A stretch of DNA of 64,000 nucleotides from Ctenosaura bakeri. Taxonomy: Eukaryota > Chordata > Lepidosauria > Squamata > Iguanidae. The position numbers and the translations under genes are program-made. The notes under the pieces are model-generated. The model was not told where the DNA came from. It worked only from the letters and a program-made list of their open reading frames with translations, and searched no databases. The stretch's first letter is position 1, and every line of letters starts with the position of its first letter. The stretch lies in assembly GCA_948474755.1 (NCBI GenBank), contig CAOLHI010000420.1, positions 186,001 to 250,000 of the forward strand, in the 5' to 3' direction. Positions 45,961-58,350 of the stretch are shown here, in pieces.

Positions 45961-46262
45961 TAGTTATTTATTGAATTCACACTTTAGGTTTCCACCAAGG
46001 CAACTGCAACAATAATAAAATACACATTGAAAAGAAATCTTAGTTGAAATATAACAGTAAAGGCAAGTTTATAATGCAACAAATAACTCATTAATAAAAG
46101 ACAGTGTAGGTACCCGGCTGGCTAGGTCTCATTCAGCCTCAGTCCAACTTGCATGCCAAGGGCTTGCCTATATAAAACAGGTCTTTGCCTGCTGGCAGAA
46201 GGATAACTGCCTCATCTCCCTGGGCAGTGAGTTCAGAGCTTGGGAGCAACCATAAGCTTCTG
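45961..46262 (-). mobile_element. L2-type LINE 3' end
   Basis: Minus-strand translation near 46,150-46,240 gives an L2 ORF2 C-terminal pattern ('A.NSLPREM' then 'KTCFI'-like). AT-rich 3' untranslated sequence runs on to 45,961. Confidence 0.6.
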
Positions 46263-46934
46263 AGTTAAAATATAGTTTCTTAAGGCATGACTATAGCACT
46301 GGAACATAGTTAATGAAACATGTGACAATAAGACTGGAAACGTAAAGCAAATATCTTTAGTATAGGGCTTGGAGATTGAAAACTGGAGGGGTCTCCTGTA
46401 CCTTTAATGGTTGTATAGAATTGGGAATTTCAGAAGGTGTGGCTTATCACACAACCAGGGAATAAGCAACATCTGCTGAAATTCCTTCTTTTACAGAGCC
46501 ATGAAAGTTATAAGAGCTTTCTCTGATTTTCTCTCTGGCAATGTTTCTTCAATTGTTTTTCCTGTGTGCAAACATACCTATCAGTGTCCCTGTTATATAT
46601 TTCCTCAAATAAGCTTTAACTCTGGAAGGTTATGACACAACTAAATCCTCTTAAGATTGCATAACTTTAAGGAAGGATAGGACTTATAGGATAGGAGTTA
46701 TGCTGTCCTATGGACTAACTGTGGGCACACCAAGACTGTTTTGGCACATCCTTGCAGTAGTAATAATAATAATTGTTATTATAATAATATAAAATATTTC
46801 CCATGAGAAAACTGGGAACATCCAGGAGTAGCAGTGTGTGCCTTAAGTAAAGTGCAGCTGCTGCCCTCCCTTAGAAAGTTTAAAACATTTTTAGAAAAGT
46901 GGAAGTGAACTTCCAGCCAGCTCTGGTTTTTATA

Positions 46935-47260
46935 ATTTATTTTATTAATATCCCACCTTTTTCCCAATATGGAATTCATAGTAGCTTGCAATATAAATTG
47001 AAACAAAATATAGTTAAAACAAGGCATAATGCAAAATTTAAAAGCAATTATGTAAACCATTATATTAAAAACACTAACAGCAATTAAAAAAACCAGCAAA
47101 AATATAATAATGACAATAAAAAATACAGAACATCCCATTTAAAAGATCTCCTGCAATGGCTAGTTAATAGTCAAAGACCTGGGTAAACAAAAAGGTCTTT
47201 GCCAGATTGGCAGGTCATCATCTAGATCAAGTGGTTAGCTAGGTCACTTGTTGTTCCTGC
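46935..47260 (-). mobile_element. L2/SINE-related 3' tail fragment
   Basis: 'tttattttattaatatcccacctttttccc' followed by 'ttgaaacaaaatatagttaaaac' is a common squamate repeat end, read from the minus strand. Boundaries uncertain. Confidence 0.45.
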
Positions 47261-48521
47261 CATAGAAGAGTAGTTCCCTTGTTCGTGTCAGTATCTGGAA
47301 AAGGTGGTGTTGCCTTTTTGGGGGCAGTGTATGTGAACGTTTGCATATATCCTGTTGCACATACAGGTCAGCATTTCACCTCCCCTTTTTCTACTGACTT
47401 CTTTTAATAGAAGTGCAGGTGGGTAAAGGCTATGTGATTAAACGAGTATGCAAATATTCACATGCGTTGTGGAAATCCATCCCCACCAAGCTGCTGCGAG
47501 GGTGTGTGACCAGACATAAACCCATATGACAAACATGTGCACACTCAGAAATATGCCCTTGCACCAATGTGGCTGCATCATTGGGTTCCTGTGATGCTTT
47601 TCAAAGTGATTTCAGTTTGGATTAAACAGATGTGTATGGCAGTAAAAGGGTCAAACCAGGGCAGGGATACTATGCAGCGGAACAGCTCTTGTTTAGATTC
47701 AACCTTAGTTATATTTTTATCAGAATCACTTAGGCCTTGTAAAAATCCAAAGGAAGAATGCATGTGTATCTGTATGAGATGAGAGTGATCATGAACCACT
47801 TATAATTCAGTAATTTTGCTAAATTTGCCTGTGGTTTCTTTCTTCCTTTCTTCTCTCCCACCCTCCATTACAACCTAAAATTCAGCATTGTGGATCTGCC
47901 AGACTTTACGTGATTTGTAGTTAATGATCAGTTTACATTAACATGGGGATGAAAAATAACTGCTGTTTTATTCTCTATCCATGGCTGAGTCTGGAAAGTA
48001 CTTTTATAGGAAAAGACCATGTAAATAGAGTGGTTCGGATGGATTGTTTTTGCTAAAGTGGTACCATATGTTTGTTGATTAACAAGTTGTCAGGACATTA
48101 GAAGATCTTGGCTGCTTCTGTAGAGGAGCATCTGTTTTCTACATTCTTTTATCTAATTTGTATAAGGAGTTTGCCAGATTGAAGCTTTTCCTGCATATTG
48201 AACATACATACATTCCATGAGGGTTTCTGCCCTGCTTTTCATTGCGTAGATCACTCTGATGTATTTGCTGGGAGGGATATGCATTCATGTGTCTCTTAAA
48301 AAAATGAAGGAAGATTGGAAAAGAGCAATGAACAGAGAGTGATGTGGGAATACATAAGGAACAACTCACTTGAAGATCAAAATTGCTCTTGTATTATGTC
48401 ATATCTGCTCTGTAATATGTCAGATTTGCCAGTCACCAAAGAAGGAAATGAAAATAGTTGAGCAAGAACTTCAAAAACATGAAAGCAAATGTTTGTGCAA
48501 ACATATTAAAGTACGAGTGGC
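47261..48521. other. Spacer; one zinc-finger-like remnant
   Basis: No gene. A minus-strand frame (48,139-48,369) contains YVCSICRKSF with finger-like spacing, but both zinc-binding histidines are replaced, so it is at best a decayed C2H2 finger. Confidence 0.3.
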
Positions 48522-48652
48522 AATGGACAAACTGCAGCCCGGCAGATGATGTTGGGCTACAGCTCCCACAGTCTCCCATCATTGGGAGATATGCTGGCTA
48601 AGGCTGATGGGAGTTACATTCCAACAACACTTGAAGGCCTACATTTTGTTTA
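48522..48652. mobile_element. hAT-like MITE, family 3
   Basis: 'caaactgcagcccggcagatgatgttgggctacagctcccac' faces 'gctgatgggagttacattccaacaacacttgaagg'. The interior 'tgctggctaaggctg' is typical of this lizard repeat. Confidence 0.7.
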
Positions 48653-49026
48653 TCCCTTCATGAATGGATGAAAACAATCATGAGGCTTCCCATTCCCTTA
48701 CCTCTTAACTTTCTATGTCAGCTTGTTCTTTGGCCTGAGTAGTCTGGAAAAATGGTGAGCCCCTTATTTGATGTCACTATCTGCCCAATTCTTTCTGGCT
48801 ATGTCCCTATAACTTGGCAGAATCCAGATCTCTTAGTGTATTTCAAAGTACTAACATTTTCCATGGTTAATATAGTACTTGGAAACCTTTCTGCAATTTT
48901 GAATGCTGTATACACCTTGTATGATTTAGGGTCTAGAGTATCCACTTAATGGCCACCAGAAAAAGAAAATGAAGCAAGATTTGGATATGCATGAAATGTA
49001 TATTTGCTAATTTGTGATATGTGATG

Positions 49027-49650
49027 TTATGGACTTTTGGCGGGGGGGATGTTGTTATGTTTGTTAGATAAATTATGTTAAAGTGTAGTGATGTATAATA
49101 GATGTAATAATCCAAGGATCTGTTAGAGGGGTGATGACTGAGGATTGACTGGATGTCTGAGAAGATTTTAAAAAGACAGGTGTGTTAGAGTGAGAACTGG
49201 ATCTGTCAAGGTTAGGATTTGGAGTCTGTTAGAGCTAGTGTGGTTGTAGTGGTTTGAGTGGACAATGACCTTGGAAACCAGGATCTGATTCTCCACATGG
49301 CCATCCAAACCAACTGTGTGACCTTGAGCACATCACACACTCTCAGCTCCACAAAGTCCTGTGATAGTTTTGCCTTAAAGTCACCATAAATTGGAAATGA
49401 CTTGAAGGTACACAACGACAAGACTGAAATTTAAGAGTTTGAGTGGATAGGAGAGTTAGTCAGGGTCAGAGATAGTGGAGAGTTAGAGTCATTGTTGGAG
49501 TAAGTTAGGATATGAGACAGAGAGAGAGAGAGAGATGTGTTAGAGTTAGTGTCAGTCAGGAGATTATATATGTGTGTGTGTATATATATCTGTGATGTTA
49601 TACTCAATAAATCCTTATTTTTGTATTATACACTTGAACCTCTAAGAACG
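49027..49650 (+). repeat. Possible solo LTR interrupted by a SINE
   Basis: From 'tgttatggacttttggcgggg' to 'aagaacgtgaca', with a poly(A) signal at 49,606-49,611 near the 3' side and 'gttagagt'-rich interior. A 'ctggtggcagcagtt' primer-site-like sequence lies just beyond. No second copy here, so tentative. Confidence 0.35.
49229..49422 (+). mobile_element. tRNA-derived SINE (Sauria type)
   Basis: 'agagctagtgtggttgtagtggtttgag', 'gtgtgaccttgagcacatcacacactctca', tail 'gacttgaaggtacacaacgaca'. Confidence 0.85.
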
Positions 49651-50087
49651 TGACATACTGAAAAGCTTGAGTTCATATACGGCATCTCTGGTGGCAGCAG
49701 TTAATACAGGATGATGGAGTCTGGTGGGAAGGTAAGATGAATAAGGTCTTGTACAGGAACCACAAGAAAATTTAAAAGGCCCTCACATTTGATACAATAC
49801 AGCAGGACAAAAGGAGGTCCTCACATTGATGACAGAAAGGAAGATGAGTGAATGCTGTCACATTTGGTGGCAGAGATGGGTAAGTAAGCAGGAGAGCCCC
49901 ACAGTATGCATAGATGCAAATCTGAAAAGCATAACTATCATTTAAATAAACTGCATCTCACCATAGTCGGGCCCAGTATTAACAAAGTGACCTGTGTGCC
50001 TGCTGTGTCTGCAGTCGACTTACAAACTCTTCAAGATCCCTGCTTTCCCTTTTTATGGCTCTTTATTTTTAAGCTGGGCTTGATGTA
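49651..50087. other. Spacer, possibly LTR-element interior
   Basis: 'cacatttggtggcagagatggg' at about 49,859-49,880 echoes the 'ctctggtggcagcag' at about 49,688. Nothing else recognised. Confidence 0.3.
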
Positions 50088-50290
50088 GGTCATTTCCGCA
50101 CTACACTGTTTAGCGCTATTATTCCACTTTCAACACCCTGTGGAATTCTGGGGTTTGTAGTTTTTCTGAGGCCAAAGAGCTCTCTGGCTGAGAATTCTAA
50201 ATGCCCCTCCCTAAACTGCAAACCCCAGGATTCCATACGATGTTGAAAATAGAATAATAGCACTATAACAGTGTATTGTGGAAATGGCCA
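50088..50290. mobile_element. Family 1 palindromic MITE
   Basis: Both arms and centre complete; same orientation of the centre as the copy at 1,043. Confidence 0.85.
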
Positions 50291-50380
50291 GAGACATGCC
50301 TTCAAAGAGAGGATGTTTTCCAAGAGAGGATTATTCTCTGACTGCCATTAACACAGAAGACTGTGCTGTGTAAAATAGGA

Positions 50381-50382
<2 letters not shown>

Positions 50383-50418
<36 letters not shown>
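50383..50418. repeat. (GT)n microsatellite
   Basis: About 18 gt units. Confidence 0.9.
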
Positions 50419-50420
<2 letters not shown>

Positions 50421-51000
50421 CTGGTCTTAAGTAGATTTGAGTTTGGCACTGTATTTATAAGTGATCTTAATGCCTAGAATGAAAGGACAAATGGCATATA
50501 ATCAGCCTGTTGTTTAAGCAGTCATAGTTTGGATTCCTGTTGGTGAAACCAAGATGGTCGCTAGCAGTTTGATCTTGTTGCTGTTCGTGAATGGCCTGCA
50601 TTGGTCATGTCCATCTTATACTTGGAAGTTGGTTTCTGTCTCGGTTCTCCACAGCAACAGTGGAGGTTAGGCAAGGCTCAAGGCTATTGAACAAATCCTA
50701 GACTCAATATCAGGCAATTTCCTAGTTCTCCTGATGAAATGAAACCAGAGCTCATTGACCTTTAGTGTAAAGTTCATGGAGTCCCTTTGGAATACACAAG
50801 CAAGAAAGGAATGTATTTCTTTGAATCTATCATTCAGTGAAGAAGATCTTGCTGTCACCATTGTGTTATGGCTGCTGTTTTATTACTTTTAAGCCCATTT
50901 AAATTTCTAATACATGTTCAATATAAAATGTCAGCTCACTGAGGCAGATTAGCAGAGTGTCTTTCACAAGGAAAGAAATGCTTGTGGCTGCAAGACACAA
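50419..51000. other. Spacer without recognised features
   Basis: Nothing recognised. Confidence 0.4.
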
Positions 51001-51173
51001 GCCATTTCTGTGCTGGATTGTTATAGTGCTATTATTCCATTTTAAACATCCTATGGAATCCTGGGGTTTGCAGTTTAGGGAGGGGCCTCAAAGGCTAAAC
51101 TGCAAACCCCAGGGTTCCATAGGATGTTGAAAGTGGAATAATAGTACTATAACAATCTAGCGCGGAAATGGCC
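51001..51173. mobile_element. Family 1 palindromic MITE, short centre
   Basis: Near-perfect palindrome: the arms meet at 'agtttagggaggggcctcaaaggctaaactgc'. The inner ~40 bp of the usual centre are missing. Confidence 0.85.
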
Positions 51174-52254
51174 ACAGACTGTCACTGCTTGTTTCATCCC
51201 TGAACCCCCCTATTTTGTAAAGCCAGAGCTGTCTGTTCTCCTTGTTTCTCTTGACAGAAGATGTGGCCTTGTGTGACCGAAATTCTGGGAAATTGGTGTT
51301 CTGCTGAGTTAACTCACTCAGGGGGAACAACAGAGTTGTAATTCTCAAGAGGAAACCTCCTTTAATAAAATGCTGTGAGATGGTATAGTGGTATCTTGGA
51401 AATTAGAGAAAGTACTACTATTTCTTATTTATTTCAGTACATTTTAACATCACTTTTGATTGTTAAAATCCCAAAGCATTTTACGATAAGAAGAAAAATC
51501 AATAAAACCAATTGATGAGAATGAAGAAAACAATGATGGCTCAATAAAACAAGCAGTTAAAGACCAGAGGTAACTAACTGACATCACAGACAATCAGGAA
51601 AATATTTTAGCTTTCCAAATGATAGGGAATTTAGAATATAGGATATACCTTCAGTCTCTGTCATACGTAAGAGAAGAATAGAGATCAGTCCAAGAGAGGG
51701 CAGTAGCAGACAGATTCATAAATCTTTTCATTAAACATAGGGCTGAATAACTGGGGTATTACTGGTGATACCATTCTTAGTCTCATCACATTTTTCTCAG
51801 CAGCCCATTGGGAAAATGGAGATAATTAAGTTGTATAAAAACCTACCTTGCAGATGGAAAGTCTGTTGGCATCTTTGAACTCTGGGAAAACACTCCTCAG
51901 AGCTGAAAGAAAGAAGTCTTACTGTTGAAACGATTATGGCTTGGACGTATTTGTTTGTTGTTACAAGGGCTTAAAGAGAATGTCTTTGTTCAACTGATTT
52001 CCCCATATTTTCATGAGAATGTTGTCAGAAACTGTAGAGAAAGTTCTGATGAATCGGTAGTTAGAAATTCACATTTGTGGGATTATTCAGGCAAGATGAC
52101 TCTGTGGGAGAGCAGGGTGTTCTATATTTGCAGAAAAATAATTCAGTACAATTAGTACAGTAAACTAGACTTCCACAATCTAGTGCCTTCCAGATGTGTG
52201 GAACAATGATTGGAAGATCTAAAGATGGTAGTGTATGTGCTGGTAACCTCAAGG
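51174..52254. other. Spacer, possibly with old LINE sequence
   Basis: 51,415-51,730 ('ttatttatttcagtacattttaac...aaaaccaattga') looks like the AT-rich tail of an old L2-like repeat in minus orientation. Nothing else recognised. Confidence 0.35.
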
Positions 52255-52815
52255 TTGGGCTTCTGCAATGTGCAGTACATTGGACTACCTTTGTACTAAG
52301 TTCAGAAACTTCAACTGGTCCAAAGTATGGCAGTCAGATTGGTTACAGGTACATCGAGGAATGAGCATGGCACACCAGTATTAAAATCACTCCATGGCTG
52401 TCAGTTTCCAGGCAAAGTACAAAGTGTTAGTTATTACCTTTAAAGCCCTACATGGTTTGGGTCCAAGTTACTACAGGATCACCTCCTTTCATATAATTTG
52501 CCCTATACACTCAGGTCCTCTGGCAGCCGTTTACTTAAACCAGCCAAGACTAAAGTGGCAATGGCCACCCTGGGGACCTTTTCATCAGCTCCCTCCCAGA
52601 CTGCGTAATGGCCTATCAGAAGAGATCTGACACTGTCTTCATTTTAAAAAGTACTAAAGATCTATCTCTTCTGACAGGCCTATCCAGTCAATTTTAAACT
52701 ATGAATTTTAAATTAGAGTATTTTAAATGTTTTTAGCTGTATTTTAATTTATGATGTACCCCACCTTGGAGCCATGGGGAGAGGCGGGTAAGAAGTAAAA
52801 TTGTATTATTATTTC
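52255..52815 (+). mobile_element. L2-type LINE 3' end (ORF2 C-terminus plus tail)
   Basis: Translation shows the L2 reverse-transcriptase C-terminal words KVLVITFKALHGLGPSYY (52,424-52,477) and LPPRLRNGLSEEI (52,592-52,630), followed by the 3' untranslated 'accccaccttggagccatggggagaggcgggtaagaa'. Upstream frames are broken; the copy is 5'-truncated. Confidence 0.85.
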
Positions 52816-53374
52816 TTCTTATTATAAGAACTCACAGCCAGTGCAGCTGTATGACTGGCTGCAGATTATGGGAATTATAGTGTGATCTATCTGGGTCTGG
52901 GTTGCAAGTTCAGGCCCTGATGTTTGCAGGCCCAAATCTGAAACACAGGAACAGCCCCTAGTGATATTAGTGTTGTGCATTAAGTACTAACTGATGTTGC
53001 TCACAGCTTGTTATTTCAAATACACACATAGACATGCAGAATGTATTTTCCTGATTGGGAGTCAGAGCATAAATCTTACATAAATCGTCTCTTCCAAAAT
53101 CAAGGTGAAATGAGAAAATAATAAGGAATACGTTATTTTTTAATATAGCCTACTTGCTTCTAGCCAGAGCAGAGTGGAGAGCGAACTCTGGCATCATAAT
53201 AACTGGGAGGGAAGGGGCAGGTTAACTGGGTGAATTCATAGACCTATTGGATACTCTTTGCAAGTTGCAGCAACAAATTTGTGAAACCTTGCAAATGGTA
53301 GCTGGAGAGTTGAACACATCCCTCTCTTCCTGCTTGGAAAAGAACCCAGCAAAACTGGAGAATCTGAACCCTCG
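52816..53374. other. Spacer without recognised features
   Basis: Nothing recognised. Confidence 0.4.
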
Positions 53375-53523
53375 ACCATTTCCGCACTGGACTGTTACAG
53401 TGCTATTATTCCACTTTCAACTGCTACAGTGCTATTATTTCTCTTTAAACTGCAAATCCCAGGATTCCATAGGATGTTGAAAGTGGAATAATAGCACTAT
53501 AACACACTAGTGTGGACATGGCC
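53375..53523. mobile_element. Family 1 MITE, rearranged
   Basis: The left-arm motif 'tacagtgctattatt' occurs twice (about 53,397 and 53,424), and the centre is lost. The right arm is intact. Confidence 0.75.
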
Positions 53524-54390
53524 TTTGTCTTCCGCCTGGCAATGATCCATGAAAACTAGAAACCCAGAGCCAGGTCCTGAGATCTGGCAACCCTAATCTG
53601 GATGCTGCCAAGTTGCAAAAGCCTGAACTGTGCCTTCAGGTCTGTTAAGCAGTAAAGGGTAAAGGTCAGTGCTCGGACTGTAATGTGACATTGTCCTGAC
53701 TCTGGGCAGATAGTTTGCATCCGAAGGAAGATGGATGAAAGTAAATAAGATTGTGTGTATTTCTCTATCTCTGTCCCTGTGCATTGACTGGCTGTTTGGA
53801 ACAGCTTGTGCGCAGTATCAACATACTAATCAATTCAAGGAATTCAGCAGATGTGGTCCTGCCCCTTCCTTCCACGTATTGATTATTCTTGGATGAGTCA
53901 TCACTGAATGCCTCTTTCCCTGTGTAGGCCCTGTGGACATGAATTAGTCAAAGTTCAACTCATTTAGGTACTACTCATTTAAGTGAGAGAGAGGTAAGCC
54001 TGTGCATTGATTAAAGTGGGGGACCATGCACTTATCTTCCTTCCCTTTAAATAAATGAGTCTTAAATCAAATGTCTTGAACTTTGCCGGGATTGTGTCCT
54101 GTGTTTCTAAGCAAGCCCTTTCCTGATAAAATATATAACTGTCTGCAGCCGCCTTTCCCAGCTTTCATCTCACTTCAACCTACAGTTGACCCACAGAGTG
54201 TGAAAGAAAATCAAAGGCTGGGCAGAGTTAAGGTGTTATCTCCAGATAACTGGTTTTCTAAACAAAGCCTGTAAGATGAATTGCTGATAATGTGGGGGGT
54301 TTTCCCCCCTTAAAAGCAATATTTAATGTATTTTGCAGGACACTTGAGACTCTATTTTAACTGGCTTTTTAAAAAATATGTCTGCTAGGA
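53524..54390. other. Spacer without recognised features
   Basis: Nothing recognised. Confidence 0.4.
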
Positions 54391-54582
54391 GTTGTTGTGT
54401 TGTTGTGTGCCTTCAAGTCATACAACAACCCTAAGACAAACCTATCATGGGATTTTATGGGGGCTGAGAGTGTGTGATGTGCCCAAAGTCACCCAGTGGG
54501 TTTTCATGGTTGAGCAGGGAATTGAACCATAGTCTCAAGGATTATAGTCCAGTGCTCAAACCACTAAATGACCCTGGCTCTC
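54391..54582 (-). mobile_element. tRNA-derived SINE (Sauria type)
   Basis: Minus-strand copy with (GTT)n-like tail 'gttgttgtgttgttgtgtgcc', 'gatgtgcccaaagtcacccagtggg' and head 'gctcaaaccactaaatgaccctggctctc'. Confidence 0.85.
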
Positions 54583-55196
54583 TTTCAGGGGTACTTAGTT
54601 ATAAACAGTAGCAGTGTTAGCCATAAGACAAACATTTCCAAATCCGTACCTTTATCACGACTACCAAAAATCCATACATATGTGTACATTTTTGTGATCC
54701 CCAGATGTCTCCATCAAGCAAAATTTTACAAAAGAACAGGTATGTTGGGGAATGGGAGAGATTTATAGTAACTGAATGATCTTAGAGCAAGCTGAAATGT
54801 GGCCTCAAGATATTTGTATTAGTCTTGAGTGTAGGGGTACACAGGTGCCAAACGTCTCAGGTCTGCCCATGGGCCACATCAATCCACCCTTGATGTGATG
54901 TATGATATGATGACTTCAGGTTTCACCTAAAATGGCCCCTAGGAGCAAGAAAAGAAGAAATGTTTTGGATCCTAGTTTCTAATTTTATCTTTAAATAAAA
55001 TATCCAGTTGTTACTCAGTACAGTTATGAGAGAAACAAATATCAAATATTTTTTCTTCTGTTGTTCTTAGCAGTCTGATAAACAGAAATCCTCACATTAC
55101 CTATCCCCCCTTTCAATTTTAAGACCAGTTATAAAGAAACTATGGGTTCAAATCAACCTTCTCCTCCTATTCTGCCCTCACAAGCTGCCCTCACAA
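54583..55196. other. Spacer without recognised features
   Basis: Nothing recognised. Confidence 0.4.
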
Positions 55197-55268
55197 GTAC
55201 AAGCTGCTTTTCTGGCTATTTGGGACGTAAAACTGACTGTCTCAGAGGGCAATCCCAAGATATCATTC
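55197..55268. repeat. Unclassified direct repeat, copy 1
   Basis: About 72 bp beginning 'gtacaagctgcttttctggc' and containing 'ctcagagggcaatcccaa' recur at 56,132-56,204 in the same orientation with few changes. Confidence 0.7.
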
Positions 55269-56131
55269 CTTGTTTCTATTTGCCAGATGCAATGGTCACC
55301 AGAGCTCAAAGCCCTGCATATTTTAGTGACTTTTTGGTTGGGTTAATCAAGATATTACATAAACATAGATACTTATTAAGCCATTTTTAGCATTTCTATC
55401 TGTTCCTCCTTTGAATACTAAGGTGTTTCAGGTATATTGCCGCATATACTCTGTGGGCAGCTTTTAATCCTTATTCCTTTTAATCTTGTATTAAGAGAAA
55501 GCAGATTTACTCCATTTGCCTATCACTATAAACCAAAAAATATAGTTTAATAAATTAGGCTGCAAACTGATAGCATGGTAGTATAGGCAGCAAAATTGCT
55601 TCTCCCTTCACTTAGGTGGGTGAACTCTTCTTGTGATATTCAGACCTGATGTTATGGTTCAGTGCACCAAAATAAACCAGGATAACAACAAACCCTGGAT
55701 CAAAGATTGTTTATAACCCTGGCTTATTTGGACATATTTACTGATACTCTTTGTTTCAGGCATCAAGAGAAGCTGCCTGATTTTTTATTAATTAAATTAG
55801 CTAAGAGAGGATTCAAACATACCTTCAGGAGTGAAAATACCTTCATTGCTATGCTGCTTGGTCATTCATATCCTGGTTTATTAAGATATCATTTTTTGCT
55901 CATATAAATTGGGAACGTGATCATTACTTGATATAAATTCTTACCCACCTGCTGCCTTATTTAAAACACAGTAAAATGCAGTTGGTGCTTCTGATTGTTC
56001 GAAGGGACAAAAAGATTGAGTAGGCCTGCTTTGACCTAGCCAATGATGTTTTTTTTTAAAGAAAATAAAATCTCCTTATTTTGTGGGGACATCAAATAAA
56101 TGTTATTTGATTTTCAAATATCTCCAGTTGA
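55269..56131. other. Spacer between the direct repeats
   Basis: Nothing recognised in this 0.86 kb. Confidence 0.4.
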
Positions 56132-56204
56132 GTACAAGCTGCTTTTCTGGCTATTTTGGAAGTAAAACTGACTATCTCAGAGGGCAATCCCAACATATCG
56201 TTCC
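56132..56204. repeat. Unclassified direct repeat, copy 2
   Basis: Second copy of 55,197-55,268, about 935 bp away. Flanks beyond the repeat differ. Confidence 0.7.
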
Positions 56205-56459
56205 AGGTCATTCTGGGAACTTAAGTAGCAACTTGACACTGGAGAAGAGACAGTCCAGTAGGCATCAGCTGTGGTTTCTTGTGGGGGTTCTGATGGAGCC
56301 TTTACAGCTTCCCAGGACTGCCAGATGCTGGTGTCAGTTCTGGGAGAAGGAGTGTATATTAGCATATGTGGAGGCACTTCAAGATAGCTGTGGGTCCACC
56401 TCCGAGCAATCTGAATTTATCACTGCAGTTGCTTGAGGTCTTCTGTCTTTGCCTTTCTT

Positions 56460-56820
56460 TAAATGAGTCCTACATAGATTTTGCTGCAGTAGTCTAATCA
56501 GGAATCTACCAATGCATGAACTTCCATGACTAAGTTATCCAGAAAAGCTGTAGCAAGCACTCTGAGCCACCAGGCCCTGCAATGAAACAAATGGATTCAA
56601 GAGTATTCCCAAACTATGCACCTGCTTTTTATGGGGTGAGTGCAGCTCTATCCAGGGCAGGTAACTTACCTGATTCCCACAATCCACTAAGCCTCTGTGT
56701 TATCAGTATTCAAGTTCCAGCCCATTACAGTGTCTATGCAGTAATCCAGCTTCTGCAGAGCCCCAGCTGATTCTGATGACAAGGAAAACTACAGCTGAGT
56801 GTCATCATATGTTATAACCT
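56460..56820. mobile_element. Unclassified squamate interspersed repeat
   Basis: 'ttttgctgcagtagtctaatcaggaatctaccaatgcatgaac', 'tcaagttccagcccatta' and 'ctgattctgatgacaaggaaaactacagctgagtgtcatcat' match a repeat I associate with lizard genomes, probably LINE-derived. Class and strand uncertain. Confidence 0.45.
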
Positions 56821-56830
56821 TTTCCACTCC

Positions 56831-57455
56831 TGTGTGTGAGTCGGGTGACTTCAACAAGCCAAGTGTTCATTGAAGTTGGTTCAAATATTCCATTGCTATG
56901 TATGAGGGTTTTTTTTCCAGTTCCTTGGTAGTTTTTAGCAAAATGAGCTTCCCATAGATTTTAACTTAGGTCCAGACCAATTTCCACTTAATCTCTTAGG
57001 TGCTGTCAGAAGCAGTAAAAATCAGGCTGCTTTACACACAATGTGATGAGAAAATATGAATTAATTTAGGAGAAGGTGGCAGCTCAATAAACCATAGTCA
57101 TAAATGCAACTGCTTTTGTGCAGTTCAAGAGTTCTTTGTTCCTAGTTTATTCACTTTAAAGTGTTTAATATATGGAAGAAAATCAAGATATAGGGAGCTT
57201 CCATTCATTGTGTTATCTCCTGTCTTTGTTCATTGACAAGCTAAATATTAAACCTTTTCCAGCTGGGCCCAGTCCTAAGTGTATTTGCTTAGGAGTAAAT
57301 CTTACTTAATGGCATTTTAATGGCAGTTACTTTCTATAACCATATTCTGGAACTGCAGCTTTAACTAAACTACAGGCCACACATTTTAAGAATATACATA
57401 TCATTGTATCTTTAAAAAGCAATGTCACATGCCAAAATCTCTTCAATTAATCTTT
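56831..57455. other. Spacer without recognised features
   Basis: Only a weak copy of the 'ggagtaaatcttact' motif group at 57,266-57,340. Confidence 0.4.
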
Positions 57456-57682
57456 TAAAAAGAGATTTCACCTAAACATCAGAAAGAACTTCCTGGCAAT
57501 AAGAGCCATTAGACTGTGGAATATGCTGCCTTGGAGTGTGGTAGAATCACCTTCTTTGGAGGTTTTTAAACAGAGGCTGGATGGTCATTTGCTTGAAGTG
57601 CTTTGAGTGTGTCTTTCTGCATAGCAGGGGGTTGGACTTGATGGCCATTGTGGTCTCTTCCAACTCTATGATTTTATGATTG
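57456..57682 (+). mobile_element. CR1 LINE 3' end
   Basis: ORF2 C-terminal coding remains ('agaaagaacttcctggcaataagagcc', 'tttggaggtttttaaacagaggctggatgg'), then 'gggggttggacttgatggcc' and 'ccaactctatgattttatgatt'. Same family as 16,022-16,480 but shorter. Confidence 0.9.
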
Positions 57683-58124
57683 TACATTCAGTTTAAAATG
57701 GAAACTGCAGGCATGCCTCAGTTAATGAAGTAGACATGTTCCTGGGCATTACTTCTTGAACAGAAAATTTGGTACCAGAGGCAGAAATAACATGGAAAGA
57801 AAAGGAATAGGTTCCTACACCACAAAGAAGAACAGTTCCAACATGTTTCAGCAGCTGTTTATTCAAAACCAACAATATGTGCATGTGAAATGAAACAAGC
57901 AGGTCAGGTAAATTTTGTATAAATAAACAAAAACATTTTGAACCCTCTTTGCTTGAATGCTTCTTGCAAAAGGCATGCAGGGTTGATTTTTTTTCTTCCA
58001 TCACTCTCCACTTTTCTTATGATTTTGATTCGAGTGGTCAGACTTTATAGATCTAGGCTTTTAAAAAAAGTGTGCTGAGGGTACCTGGTAAAGCAGATTT
58101 GTCTGCCTTTCCATTTTTCTCTCT

Positions 58125-58350
58125 GGGCCCTTCTGCACTATGCCATTATTGCACTATATTTCCACTTTAACTACCTTGGTTGCCTTGTATGGAATCCTAG
58201 GGTTTGTAGGCTTGGGAGGTCCTGGAGCAATTTGGCTGAGAATTCTAAATATTCCTCCCTAAGCTGCAAAACCCATGATTCCGTAGAACAGAACGATGGC
58301 AGTTAAAGTGGAATCATATGGATATAGTTGCGCAGTGTGGAAAGGCCCTC
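58125..58350. mobile_element. Family 1-related MITE, second subfamily
   Basis: Ends 'gggcccttctgcactatgcc' and 'gcgcagtgtggaaaggccc' are inverted. The interior has 'ggcagttaaagtggaatcat', as at 29,320. Confidence 0.75.
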
